A DNA stretch of 8,613 nucleotides from Gemmatimonadota bacterium (lineage in GTDB: Bacteria; Gemmatimonadota; Gemmatimonadetes; Gemmatimonadales; GWC2-71-9): NCBI GenBank assembly GCA_016880225.1, contig JAEHDT010000012.1, positions 1-8,613 of the forward strand, given 5' to 3'. Below are positions 1-7,634 of the stretch, piece after piece. Under the pieces are notes generated by a model. It was not told the DNA's origin, made no database searches, and saw nothing but the letters and a program-made list of their open reading frames with translations. A program made the position numbers and the translations under genes. How positions within the stretch are numbered: the stretch's first letter is position 1; every line of letters begins with the position of its first letter.

Positions 1-1
1 C

Positions 2-229
2 CATCCCATGGAAACCGGGCTGTCGGGTACGTTCATCCTCAGCACGGAGGAGGAGCGCGAGCTGGCGGTCACGGACGGCCTGGCGCGCGCCTCGCGGCAG
101 GCCATCCGCGACGGCCGGGTCGCGGGCGGCGTGCGGTGGTGCTGGATGACGTTCCCGGACCTGGAGAGCGTCGACGCGTTCGTCGCCGTCATCCGACTGA
201 AGCATCAGCTGCTGGCGCGGCCGGAATGA
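2..229 (+). CDS. 3' end of an unrecognised gene (5' partial)
   Basis: An open frame runs from the left edge to a TGA stop. An in-frame ATG at 8 would give 73 residues, but only seven bases (CCATCCC) precede it, they contain no Shine-Dalgarno sequence, and the frame stays open to the edge. I therefore think the gene begins outside the window and this is its C-terminal part. Third codon positions are almost all G or C, which supports real coding. The peptide looks soluble and mixed alpha/beta: a charged stretch (STEEERELAV), a Trp-Cys-Trp motif near residue 46, and an Ala/Val-rich helix before the end. There is no membrane segment, signal peptide or Cys cluster. I do not recognise the family. 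It is separated from actA by about 130 bases and probably is not part of the ACIII operon. Confidence 0.6.
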   Translation, partial: HPMETGLSGTFILSTEEERELAVTDGLARASRQAIRDGRVAGGVRWCWMTFPDLESVDAFVAVIRLKHQLLARPE

Positions 230-274
230 CGGTGGTGGCGCGCGCACCATGCGGCGCCGCGTCGCCGGCGGGTC

Positions 275-304
275 TTGTGCGCCATTTATCGCTGGCGCTA
301 CATT
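275..304 (+). promoter_or_regulatory. possible sigma70-like promoter upstream of actA
   Basis: TTGTGC at 275-280 and TACATT at 299-304 are separated by 18 bases, an acceptable spacing for a housekeeping promoter. The -35 matches the TTGACA consensus only in its first three bases; the -10 matches TATAAT in four. Position fits: it lies after the upstream gene and about 60 bases before the actA start, the first gene of the operon. The match is weak and promoters of this lineage may differ from the E. coli consensus, so this is a candidate only. Confidence 0.25.
279..298 (+). promoter_or_regulatory. inverted repeat GCGCCA-N8-TGGCGC, possible operator
   Basis: Six-base perfect arms, GCGCCA at 279-284 and TGGCGC at 293-298, flank an 8-base AT-richer spacer (TTTATCGC). 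A third copy, TGGCGC, is at 306-311. The dyad sits between the candidate -35 and -10 elements ahead of the ACIII operon, a location suited to a regulator. GC-rich short arms can occur by chance here, and no regulator is identified. Confidence 0.2.
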
Positions 305-361
305 CTGGCGCCCGCGCAGCCGTTCCACAAACACATACACATTCGCCATCGAGTGCTCTGG

Positions 362-928
362 ATGACGAAGCGGAGTGACAGGGTCGGGGCCGGCGTGGCG
401 ATCGCATTGCTGCTCGCCTTCCCGGCCGCCGCACAAACCGGCCAATCCACGCCGGTCACCAAGGCGCCCGTCATCACCGATACGGCGCGGCTCCTGGGTC
501 CCCGCCAGCCGATCTTCTTCCGCCACGACGTCCACGCCGGTCAGGACCAGATCCCCTGCCTGTACTGCCACAACACCGTGGCCGTCTCGAGCGAGCCGGG
601 GATTCCTGCGGTGCAGACGTGCTTCGGCTGCCACCAGATGATCGGCGGCTCCACCCCCACTCATCAGGCCGAGATCAAGAAGATCCGCGACGCGTGGATC
701 AACAAGAAGCCGCCCGAGTGGACGCGCGTGCACGCGCTGCCGGGGTTCGTGCGCTTCCCCCACCAGCGCCACATCAAGATCCTGGGCACCGAGAGCTGCA
801 TCAATTGCCACGGCGACGTACGCGTCATGCCGCAAGTGTACCAGTTCGCCACGCTCAGGATGGGGTGGTGCGTCACCTGTCACGTGCAGCGCAACGTCTC
901 GCGCGACTGCACACTGTGTCACTACTGA
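362..928 (+). CDS. actA: ACIII subunit ActA, pentahaem cytochrome c
   Basis: This is a periplasmic c-type cytochrome of 188 residues. It carries five CxxCH haem-attachment motifs: C66LYCH70, C87FGCH91, C146INCH150, C170VTCH174 and C183TLCH187, the last one residue from the C-terminus. Extra histidines (H55, H58, H134, H137) could be distal haem ligands. In ACIII, ActA receives electrons from the ActB iron-sulfur clusters and relays them to the exported acceptor. The N-terminus is a Sec-type signal: KRSDR, a hydrophobic stretch at about 8-20, then PAAA before Q25. It may be cleaved there or kept as a membrane anchor, as ACIII ActA proteins often have one N-terminal helix. I chose ATG 362 because it begins exactly at this signal and has a weak GAG eight bases upstream; a TTG at 275 in the same frame would add a non-signal His-rich leader. 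It is the first gene of the operon, 11 bases before actB. Confidence 0.93.
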   Translation: MTKRSDRVGAGVAIALLLAFPAAAQTGQSTPVTKAPVITDTARLLGPRQPIFFRHDVHAGQDQIPCLYCHNTVAVSSEPGIPAVQTCFGCHQMIGGSTPTHQAEIKKIRDAWINKKPPEWTRVHALPGFVRFPHQRHIKILGTESCINCHGDVRVMPQVYQFATLRMGWCVTCHVQRNVSRDCTLCHY

Positions 929-939
929 GGCGCGATCAG

Positions 940-3936
940 ATGGAGCGCAGACGGTTCCTGAAGGTTCTGGGAGCGACCGGCGGCGCCGCGGCCGCGGCCT
1001 CGGCCTGCGACATCCGGCCCGAGCCCACGCAGCACCTCATTCCCTACCTGGTCCCGCCCGAGAATCAGGTTCCCGGCATCGCCACCTACTACGCGACCAC
1101 CTGCCGCGAGTGCGCGGCCGGGTGTGGCCTGCACGCCAAGGTGCGCGAGGGCCGGGTGATCAAGCTCGAAGGCAACCCCGAGTCCCCGATCAATCAGGGG
1201 CGGCTGTGCTCCCGCGGCCAGGCCGCCCTGCAGGGGCTGTACAACCCCGACCGGGTGACCGACCCGATGGCACGCGGCCCGAACGGACAGTGGCAGAAGC
1301 TGTCCTGGGAGGACGCCATCGGCCGGGTGCAGGCCAAGCTGCGGGAGGCGCGCGGCAAGGGGATCGCCTTCGTTACCGGGCTCGAGAGCGGGTCGTTCGG
1401 CGAGCTCATCGACGGCTGGATGAAGGAGATCGGCGGCCGGCACGTCACCTGCGAGCCGTTCGCGTTCGAGGCGCTGCGCGAGGGTAATCGCCTCGCGTTC
1501 GGCACCGCAGCCATTCCCTCGTACGATTTCGCTAACGCCCGCTACGTCGTGTCGTTCGGCGCCGACTTCATGGAGACGTGGTTGTCGCCGGTGGCCTACC
1601 AGAACGGCTTCTCGCGCGCCCACGGCTTCGACGCCGGCCGGGCCGCGTCGATGGCGAAGTTCGTGTACGTCGGGCCGCGGCTCGCGCTCACGGGAATGAG
1701 CGCGGATGAATGGATCGCGGCGGCTCCCGGTACCGAGGGCATGCTCGCGCTCGCCATGGCGCACGTGATCGTCACCCGGCGCCTCGCCCCGGTGCCGACG
1801 GACGTGGCTCGCGTGCGCGCGGCGCTCGACGCCAACGCCCCCGAGCGGGTCGCCGCGGCCATCGGGATCGGGGCCGACGTGATCGTCCGGTTGGCGCGGG
1901 AGTTCGCCGCGTCGCAGGGCGGTCTCGCCGTGGCGGGTGGAATCGCGGCCCAGTACGCGAACGGCGCCGAGATCGTCGCGGCCGTCAACATCCTGAACTA
2001 CGTCGCCGGCCAGGTGGGGAAGACCATCAGGTTCGGCCCCAACCACGCCCTCGAGGCCGCCGGCTCGTTCCAGCAGCTCACCGAGCTGGTCGCGGACATG
2101 AGCGCGGGAAAGGTGGCGCTGCTCTTCGTCCACGGCGCCAACCCGGCGCACTCGCTGCCCGCCGCCTTCTCCGAGGCGCTCGGGCATGTCGCGTACCGGG
2201 TGAGCTTCGCGTCCTGTCTGGACGAGACCGCCGCCGCCTCCGACCTGGTGCTCCCGGACCTGCACCCGTTGGAGCAGTGGAACGACGCGCGGCCGCGCGC
2301 CGGCGTGTACGCCCTGCAGCAACCCGTGATGCAGCCGGTGTTTCCGGGCACGCGCCACGCGGGCGACGTGCTGCTGCAGGTCGCCGGCAAGACGGGGACC
2401 TTCAAGGAACACCTCCAGACCAGTTGGCGCGGGGTGCACCAGCGGTACGGGCGCAGCCGCGCGTTCGACGACTTCTGGAACGAAGCGCTGCAGCACGGCG
2501 GCGTTTACGCGGATGCCCCGGCACAGGCCGTCCATTTGACCCTCGACGTCGCGCGCGCGGCGGCGCCCGAGAAGCCAGCGCTCGGATGGAAGCCCTCGCC
2601 GGACGAGCCGGCGCTCGTCGTGTTTCCGTCCATCGCGCTGCACGACGGCCGCGGCGCGAACAAGCAGTGGCTCCAGGAGCTCCCCGACCCGGTGTCGAAG
2701 ATCACCTGGCACGCGTGGGTCGAGGTACATCCCGACACGGCCGCCAAGTGGCGGGTCGCGAGCGGCGACATCGTACTCCTCAAGTCGTCGTTCGGCGCGG
2801 TCCGGGCGCCGGTGTGGATCACCGCGGGCGTGCGGCCCGATGTGATCGCGGTGCCGACGGGACAGGGGCACAAGGCCTACGGCCGGTACGCCAAGGACCG
2901 TTCCTTCAACGCATTCGAGCTCCTGAGCGGCGCCCCCACGCCCTACGGCGGCCGGGCCCACGTGGTGAGCGTCGCCGTGGCGACGACGGGCGATCATCGC
3001 AGTCTCGCGACCACGGAGGGCGATGCGCGCGAGCAGGGGCGGGGTGTGATCGAAGTGCTGTCGCTGGAGCGGGCCCGGGCGCTCACGCGCGGGACGCACC
3101 CGTTTGAGGAGCGCGAGACGCCCCGCTACGCCGATCAGGCGCTCCGCGGCTGGGCGGAGGCCCAACGCGAGAAAGCGTCGCTCGGGAACTACGCCGGCAA
3201 CCAGCCCCGCTGGGGGATGGCGATCGACCTGGCGAAGTGCACCGGGTGCTCCGCGTGCGTCACTGCGTGCTACGCTGAGAACAACCTCGCGACGGTGGGC
3301 GAAGAGCTGGTCGCGCACCGGCGGCAGATGAGCTGGATGCGGATCGAGCGTTACTTCACGGGCGGCGAGGCGGGCCGTCCGGTGGGCGCGGTAGTGACAC
3401 CGATGCTGTGCCAGCAGTGCGGCAACGCGCCCTGCGAGCCGGTGTGCCCGGTGTACGCCGCCTACCATACCGCCGACGGCTTGAACGGCCAGGTCTACAA
3501 CCGCTGCGTCGGCACGCGCTACTGCGCCAACAACTGCCCCTACAAGGTCCGCTACTTCAACTGGTACAACTACGCCGAGCCGGGCGGCGAATGGGAGAGC
3601 TGGCCCGACCCGCTGAACATGCTGCTCAACCCGGACGTCACGGTGCGCGAGAAGGGCGTGATGGAGAAGTGCACGTTCTGCGTGCAGCGGATCCGCGGCG
3701 CGCAGAACCGGGCGCGTCTCGAGGACCGGACCGTGCAAGACGGCGAGATCACACCGGCGTGCGCGCAGGCGTGCCCGTCGGAAGCGATCGTGTTCGGCGA
3801 CCTGCACGACAAGGCCTCGCGGGTCGCGGCGCTCGCCCAGGATCCGCGCGGCTACCACGTGCTCGAGGGCTTGAACACGCAGCCCGGCATCACCTACCTG
3901 GCGAGAGTCGTGGACGCCGTCGTGGCGGAGGCCTGA
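940..3936 (+). CDS. actB: ACIII subunit ActB, molybdopterin-like/ferredoxin Fe-S fusion
   Basis: A 998-residue electron-wiring subunit. The N-terminus, ERRRFLKVLG, is a twin-arginine signal, followed by an Ala-rich stretch and ASAC, a possible lipobox, so it is probably folded before export and may be lipid-anchored. Residues about 50-690 resemble the catalytic subunit of molybdopterin oxidoreductases, including a C-terminal dinucleotide-binding-like domain from about 588. ActB proteins characterised so far lack molybdenum there. This one keeps an N-terminal motif C55-x2-C58-x3-C62...C90. Residues about 758-950 form a ferredoxin-like domain with four Cys groups: C767/770/773/777, C824/827/832/836, C856/862/866 and C911/914/941/945. 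In the third group Thr859 replaces the usual second Cys, typical of ACIII and consistent with one [3Fe-4S] cluster beside three [4Fe-4S]. It should pass electrons from quinol to ActA. ATG 940 has GAGG at 927-930, overlapping the actA stop. The gene abuts actC. Confidence 0.94.
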   Translation: MERRRFLKVLGATGGAAAAASACDIRPEPTQHLIPYLVPPENQVPGIATYYATTCRECAAGCGLHAKVREGRVIKLEGNPESPINQGRLCSRGQAALQGLYNPDRVTDPMARGPNGQWQKLSWEDAIGRVQAKLREARGKGIAFVTGLESGSFGELIDGWMKEIGGRHVTCEPFAFEALREGNRLAFGTAAIPSYDFANARYVVSFGADFMETWLSPVAYQNGFSRAHGFDAGRAASMAKFVYVGPRLALTGMSADEWIAAAPGTEGMLALAMAHVIVTRRLAPVPTDVARVRAALDANAPERVAAAIGIGADVIVRLAREFAASQGGLAVAGGIAAQYANGAEIVAAVNILNYVAGQVGKTIRFGPNHALEAAGSFQQLTELVADMSAGKVALLFVHGANPAHSLPAAFSEALGHVAYRVSFASCLDETAAASDLVLPDLHPLEQWNDARPRAGVYALQQPVMQPVFPGTRHAGDVLLQVAGKTGTFKEHLQTSWRGVHQRYGRSRAFDDFWNEALQHGGVYADAPAQAVHLTLDVARAAAPEKPALGWKPSPDEPALVVFPSIALHDGRGANKQWLQELPDPVSKITWHAWVEVHPDTAAKWRVASGDIVLLKSSFGAVRAPVWITAGVRPDVIAVPTGQGHKAYGRYAKDRSFNAFELLSGAPTPYGGRAHVVSVAVATTGDHRSLATTEGDAREQGRGVIEVLSLERARALTRGTHPFEERETPRYADQALRGWAEAQREKASLGNYAGNQPRWGMAIDLAKCTGCSACVTACYAENNLATVGEELVAHRRQMSWMRIERYFTGGEAGRPVGAVVTPMLCQQCGNAPCEPVCPVYAAYHTADGLNGQVYNRCVGTRYCANNCPYKVRYFNWYNYAEPGGEWESWPDPLNMLLNPDVTVREKGVMEKCTFCVQRIRGAQNRARLEDRTVQDGEITPACAQACPSEAIVFGDLHDKASRVAALAQDPRGYHVLEGLNTQPGITYLARVVDAVVAEA

Positions 3937-5282
3937 TGGCCGAGACGCCCTCCCCCTCCTCCCGCGTCAGCTACGATTTCGTCACGCGCGCCATCGCGCG
4001 CACCCTGGGAAATCCGGGCAAGGGGTACTTCGCCCTGCTCGCCGCCGCGGTGGCCCTGCTCGGCGTCGGCATCGTGTGCCTGCTGTTCCTGCTGCGCTAC
4101 GGCCTGGGCCTCGCGGGCTACTCGCACCCCGTGTATTGGGCGGTCTACATCACCTGCTTCGTGTTCTGGGTGGGTATCGCACACTCGGGCACGCTCATCT
4201 CGGCGATCCTGTTCTTGTTCCGGTCGGGGTGGCGCACCGCGGTGTACCGCACCGCCGAGGCGATGACGGTGTTCGCGGTGATGACGGCGGGACTGTTTCC
4301 GCTGATTCACATCGGACGCCAGTGGTATTTCTACTGGCTGATCCCGTATCCCAACGAGCGCGGGCTCTGGCCCAATTTCAAGTCGCCGCTCATCTGGGAT
4401 GAATTCGCGATCGGCACGTATTTCACCGTGTCGACCGTGTTCCTGATCATGGGGCTGATTCCCGATATCGCGGCCGTGCGCGACGTGGCCACCGGCTGGC
4501 GCAAGAAGCTGTACGCGATCACCGCGCTCGGCTGGCGCGGCACCAACGAGCAGTGGCGGCACTACAGTCGCGGCTATCTCTATCTCGCCGCGCTCGCCAC
4601 GCCGCTCGTGCTCTCGGTGCACAGCGTCGTGTCCTGGGACTTCGCGATGGCGATCGTGCCGGGGTGGCACGCCACGCTCTTCGCCCCGTACTTCGTGGCC
4701 GGGGCGATCTACTCCGGCGTCGCGATGGTGATCACGCTGCTGGTCCCGATCCGGAAGCTGTTCCACCTCGAAGATCTCATCACTCCCGCCCACTTCGAGA
4801 ACCTGGCGAAGCTGTGTCTCCTCACGGGCCTGATCGTGAGCTACTCGTACTGCACCGAGAATTTCACGGCTTGGTTCAGCGGCAATCCGCACGAGCGCGC
4901 CGCGTTCTGGTACCGGGCGTTCGGGCCCTTCTGGTGGGCGAGCTGGACCATGAACATCTGCAACGGCCTGCTGCCGTGGCTGCTCTGGTCCAAGAAGGTG
5001 CGCACCAGCATCCTCGGGCTGTTCGTGATCTCGATCTTCGTGAACGTCGGGATGTGGTTCGAGCGGTACGTGATCATTGTCGTGTCGCTCGCGGGTGAGC
5101 CGTTCGAGCGTTTCGCCAACGCCACGTACAATCCGACCTGGGCCGACTGGGGCATCATGGCCGGGAGCTTCGGCTGGTTCTTCATGTGGTTCCTCTTGTT
5201 CGTGAAGAACTTCCCGGCGGTGTCCATCTCGGAGGTCAAGGAAGTGCTGCCGGCGCCCAAGCGCGCCAAGGCGATGCGGTGA
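3936..5282 (+). CDS. actC: ACIII subunit ActC, NrfD-like quinol-oxidising membrane protein
   Basis: A 448-residue polytopic protein of the NrfD/PsrC family, with about ten hydrophobic helices near residues 31-56, 67-94, 106-128, 155-176, 214-234, 246-270, 286-309, 329-351, 356-383 and 405-424. Polar residues inside or beside helices are typical of the ACIII quinol site and its proposed proton path: H82, H125 in FPLIHIGR, D155 in IWDEF, and H229/D235 in HSVVSWD. In ACIII, ActC packs against the ActB ferredoxin domain and is thought to be where quinol is oxidised in the inner membrane. Length matches the family. The start is fixed by TGATG overlapping the actB stop by one base and by GGAGG at 3927-3931, four bases upstream. 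The paralogue actF lies three genes downstream. No key residue is obviously missing. Confidence 0.94.
   Translation: MAETPSPSSRVSYDFVTRAIARTLGNPGKGYFALLAAAVALLGVGIVCLLFLLRYGLGLAGYSHPVYWAVYITCFVFWVGIAHSGTLISAILFLFRSGWRTAVYRTAEAMTVFAVMTAGLFPLIHIGRQWYFYWLIPYPNERGLWPNFKSPLIWDEFAIGTYFTVSTVFLIMGLIPDIAAVRDVATGWRKKLYAITALGWRGTNEQWRHYSRGYLYLAALATPLVLSVHSVVSWDFAMAIVPGWHATLFAPYFVAGAIYSGVAMVITLLVPIRKLFHLEDLITPAHFENLAKLCLLTGLIVSYSYCTENFTAWFSGNPHERAAFWYRAFGPFWWASWTMNICNGLLPWLLWSKKVRTSILGLFVISIFVNVGMWFERYVIIVVSLAGEPFERFANATYNPTWADWGIMAGSFGWFFMWFLLFVKNFPAVSISEVKEVLPAPKRAKAMR
5268..5271 (+). promoter_or_regulatory. ribosome binding site deciding the GTG start of actD
   Basis: AAGG lies seven bases before GTG 5279, inside the 3' end of actC. 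It favours GTG 5279 over the in-frame GTG at 5288 as the actD start. Confidence 0.5.
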
Positions 5283-5824
5283 AGCTCGTGAACCCGCTCA
5301 CGGCCATCTTCCACCCGCCACCCACCCCGGGCGTGCTGGCGGTGTTCGGGCATCTCGACGCCGCCGTGGAGGCGATCGGGAAGTTGCGTCAGGCGGGCCA
5401 CACCGACTTCACCGTGTATTCCCCGCTGCCACGCCACGAGATCGAAGGGGCGCTCGAGCAACCGGTGAGCCCCGTGCGGATGTTCACGCTGATCGGCGGG
5501 ATCGCGGGCTGCGCCGTCGGCGCGTGGCTCACGCTTTACATGTCGTACGACTGGCCGGTGGTGGTCGGGGGCAAGCCCGTCGGCTCGATCCCGCCGTACG
5601 TCGTGATCATGTTCGAGATGACGATCCTGTTCGGCGCGCTGTCCACGATTCTCGGCATCGCCTTCAACGCCCTGTTCGCGGCGCGGCGCCAGGGAACGAT
5701 CGCCTACGATCCGCGCTTCACGAACGACAAGTTCGGGATCTTCGTCCCAGCGGAGGCGACGCGGGCCGCGCAGGTCGAGTCGCTGCTGCGCGGAGCCGGC
5801 GCGGAAGAGGTGCGCCGTGCGTAG
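5279..5824 (+). CDS. actD: ACIII subunit ActD, DUF3341 membrane protein
   Basis: A 181-residue protein of the DUF3341 family, the small ACIII membrane subunit. It has a soluble N-terminal domain of about 65 residues with the family pattern of a helix (DAAVEAIGKLRQAG) followed by a strand and a Pro/His motif (DFTVYSPLPRHEIEGAL). Two membrane helices follow at about 67-89 and 107-134, then a polar C-terminal tail. It carries no cofactor motif. In known complexes it contacts ActC and ActF; its precise role is not settled, and an assembly or structural role is the usual view. The GTG start overlaps the actC stop in the tetranucleotide GTGA, a classic coupling arrangement, and gives the usual family length. 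It overlaps actE by eight bases. Confidence 0.9.
   Translation: MKLVNPLTAIFHPPPTPGVLAVFGHLDAAVEAIGKLRQAGHTDFTVYSPLPRHEIEGALEQPVSPVRMFTLIGGIAGCAVGAWLTLYMSYDWPVVVGGKPVGSIPPYVVIMFEMTILFGALSTILGIAFNALFAARRQGTIAYDPRFTNDKFGIFVPAEATRAAQVESLLRGAGAEEVRRA
5805..5810 (+). promoter_or_regulatory. ribosome binding site deciding the GTG start of actE
   Basis: AAGAGG, within the longer purine run GGAAGAGG, is six bases before GTG 5817 and lies inside the end of actD. It supports a GTG start that places the lipoprotein signal at the very N-terminus. Confidence 0.6.
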
Positions 5825-6365
5825 GCTGCGTGCCGCCCTTCCCGTCCTGGCGGCGGTGGCCGCCATCGCCTGCAACCCCGACGACGTCGTGCACCGCGTC
5901 GGCTGGTTCTCCACCATGCGGGTTCAGCGCAGCATCAAGCCGTATGCGCGGCCGATCCCGCCCGTCCCCGGGACCGTGCCGGTGACCGGAATGGAGTCGG
6001 TGCCGACGCTCCAGACGGGGGACCGTTTCCTGAATCCGCGAACCCGCACCTCCGAGTCGATCAACCGCGGGCGCTTCGTCTACGAGACCTATTGTATCGT
6101 GTGTCACGGAGCGACGGGGCGCGGGGACGGCCCCATCTCCTCGACGGCGGGCGGTCTGTACTTTGGCGTGCGCTCGCTCGTGAACGACACCATCGCCGCG
6201 CGCACCGACGGTTACATCTACGGGACGGTCGTGAACGCTCCGCTGATGGGCCGCGGGCTGATGCCCATCTACGGGGACAAAGTGCGCGGCACCGATCGCT
6301 GGGACGTCGTGAACTACGTGCGGACGCTGCAGGCGGCGGCGAAGGCCGCGGGAGGAAGGCGATGA
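5817..6365 (+). CDS. actE: ACIII subunit ActE, monohaem cytochrome c lipoprotein
   Basis: A 182-residue exported cytochrome. The GTG start gives MRRLRAALPVLAAVAAIAC, a lipoprotein signal with lipobox AIAC and acylation predicted at C19, so the mature protein is probably tethered to the outer face of the inner membrane. A proline-rich linker (about 43-56) leads to a class I cytochrome c domain with a single C93IVCH97 haem site followed by GATGRGDG. M149 in GLMPIYGD is the likely axial ligand (M144 is an alternative), and the fold closes with RWDVVNYVRTLQ, the usual C-terminal helix. In ACIII, ActE sits next to ActA and is an exit point for electrons. It overlaps actD by eight bases and actF by four. 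Length and motif order fit the family. Confidence 0.93.
   Translation: MRRLRAALPVLAAVAAIACNPDDVVHRVGWFSTMRVQRSIKPYARPIPPVPGTVPVTGMESVPTLQTGDRFLNPRTRTSESINRGRFVYETYCIVCHGATGRGDGPISSTAGGLYFGVRSLVNDTIAARTDGYIYGTVVNAPLMGRGLMPIYGDKVRGTDRWDVVNYVRTLQAAAKAAGGRR
6351..6359 (+). promoter_or_regulatory. strong ribosome binding site for actF
   Basis: GGAGGAAGG ends two bases before ATG 6362, and its core GGAGG is six bases upstream. It is the best Shine-Dalgarno sequence in the act operon and is embedded in the last codons of actE. Confidence 0.65.
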
Positions 6366-7564
6366 GCGCGGTCTCCCGGGCCGAGCTGGTCCAGACGGCG
6401 CGGCGGTTCCCCGCGCGCCTGTTCGTGCTCGCGGGGGCGGCACTCGCTGCCCTCGGGGCGGCCGGGTTCCTGCTGCTCCTGGCGCGCGGGGAAGCGTCCC
6501 GGGCGTGGCAGTCGTGGCACGTCAACTTCATGTTCTGGACCGGCCTGGCACAGGCCCTGGTGGTGTTCGCCGCCACCCAAAAGCTCGCCAAGGGACACTG
6601 GTCGGGAGTGGTGATCCGCCTCGCCGAGGCGGCCGTCGCGTTCTTGTTCGTCTCGCTCATCCTGTACGTCGGCGTCGTCGTCGGCCGGGCGTACATCTTC
6701 AGCTGGCTGCACGAGCCCCGCCCCGACGTGGGGGCGTGGCTCACGGCGCGGTTCTTCTTCGTGCGCAACGGCGCGATCTACGTGCTCCTGACGTGGCTCT
6801 CGTGGCGGTTCGTGCGTCACGACATGGCGCCCGACATCCGCGAGCTCACGGACGGGCGCCCCGCCGAACGGCTCGAAGGCCGGGACGCGATCTCGCGCGA
6901 GGCGGCCCTGCTGGTGATCGGCTACGCCTTCGGGTACAGCTTGCTCGCCTTCGACTTGATGATGTCGCTCGCGCACAAGTGGGTGAGCAACCTGTTCGGT
7001 GCATTCTATTTCATGGGGAGTTTCCTCGCCGCCCTCATGGCGCTCGCCGTGCTCGCCCTGGCGGTGCGGCGCCGCATGGGTTTGGACGAGATCTTCTCCG
7101 CCCGGCAGCAGCACGACCTCGGCAAGCTGTGCTTCGGATTCACGGTGTTCTGGGCCTACCTCATGTGGGCGCAGTTCCTCGTGATCTGGTACGGCAACCT
7201 GCCGGAAGAGACGTACTACATCTTCTACCGGCTCATCGGGCCGTGGCGGCCGGTCGGGGTGGCCGTGTTCCTGCTGGTGTTCCTCGTGCCGTTCATCGGT
7301 CTGCTCGGCGTCCGTCCCAAGACGCACGCGCCCACCTTCGCGGCGCTGGCGCTCGTGAGCCTGGCCGGCGCCTGGCTCGAGCGCTACATCGAGATCGTCC
7401 CGTCGATCAACGGCGGCGCCGGACCGGCGATCGGTGTCCCCGAGATCGGCGTCACGCTGTTGTTCGGCGGCCTGTTCCTCCTCTCGCTCGGCTGGTTCGG
7501 AGCGCGCTATCCGATGATCTCGCCGCGCTTGGCGGCCGACGCCCTCGAACGCGAGCGGCACTAG
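6362..7564 (+). CDS. actF: ACIII subunit ActF, second NrfD-like membrane protein
   Basis: A 400-residue membrane protein, distantly related to ActC. Hydrophobic helices are near 20-40, 53-73, 87-112, 133-150, 183-202, 211-236, 255-276, 294-315, 322-340 and 360-381, giving about ten. Family-typical segments include SWHVNFMFWTG, GYSLLAFDLMMSLAHKWVSNLFGAFYFMG, HDLGKLCFGFTVFWAYLMWAQFLVIWYGNLPEE and WLERY. Buried polar residues (H53, D198, H205, E340) are candidates for the proton half-channel proposed for ActF; it is not thought to hold the main quinol site. ATG 6362 overlaps the actE stop as ATGA. It is the last gene of the recognised act series: no actG follows, and a hairpin and two cupredoxin genes come next. 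Confidence 0.92.
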   Translation: MSAVSRAELVQTARRFPARLFVLAGAALAALGAAGFLLLLARGEASRAWQSWHVNFMFWTGLAQALVVFAATQKLAKGHWSGVVIRLAEAAVAFLFVSLILYVGVVVGRAYIFSWLHEPRPDVGAWLTARFFFVRNGAIYVLLTWLSWRFVRHDMAPDIRELTDGRPAERLEGRDAISREAALLVIGYAFGYSLLAFDLMMSLAHKWVSNLFGAFYFMGSFLAALMALAVLALAVRRRMGLDEIFSARQQHDLGKLCFGFTVFWAYLMWAQFLVIWYGNLPEETYYIFYRLIGPWRPVGVAVFLLVFLVPFIGLLGVRPKTHAPTFAALALVSLAGAWLERYIEIVPSINGGAGPAIGVPEIGVTLLFGGLFLLSLGWFGARYPMISPRLAADALERERH

Positions 7565-7601
7565 GCCAGGCGGCCGCTGCTCTCCTCCATCATTTCCTGA
7601 C

Positions 7602-7634
7602 ATTCGCCGCCGGATTTTCCGGGGCCGGCGGAAT
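7602..7634 (+). terminator. hairpin after actF, possible partial terminator or mRNA 3' stabiliser
   Basis: CCGCCGG at 7607-7613 pairs perfectly with CCGGCGG at 7625-7631 around an 11-base loop. Three further A-T pairs (ATT 7602-7604 with AAT 7632-7634) form if two bases bulge. The stem is very stable, but no T run follows, so it is not a canonical intrinsic terminator. It could separate expression of the act genes from the cupredoxins by processing or attenuation. The rest of this 160-base gap shows no further gene. Confidence 0.35.

Noticed and set aside
250..260. GC palindrome around GCGGCGCCGC as a terminator of the upstream gene
   Set aside because: Short, no loop and no T run; such palindromes are common at this GC content.
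275..361. N-terminal extension of actA from TTG 275
   Set aside because: It would put a His-rich 29-residue leader before a normal export signal; ATG 362 begins right at the signal.
619..939. N-terminal extension of actB into actA
   Set aside because: The added 107 residues are an out-of-frame copy of actA coding sequence and would bury the twin-arginine signal; ATG 940 has GAGG upstream.
1710..3107. A 465-codon plus-strand frame inside actB
   Set aside because: Arg/Ala/Gly-rich out-of-frame shadow of actB with no ribosome binding site or motif.
922..3858. A 978-codon open frame on the minus strand opposite actB
   Set aside because: It mirrors the third-position GC bias of actB, has Arg/His/Gly-rich low-complexity composition and no recognisable domain, while the plus strand encodes clear Fe-S motifs.
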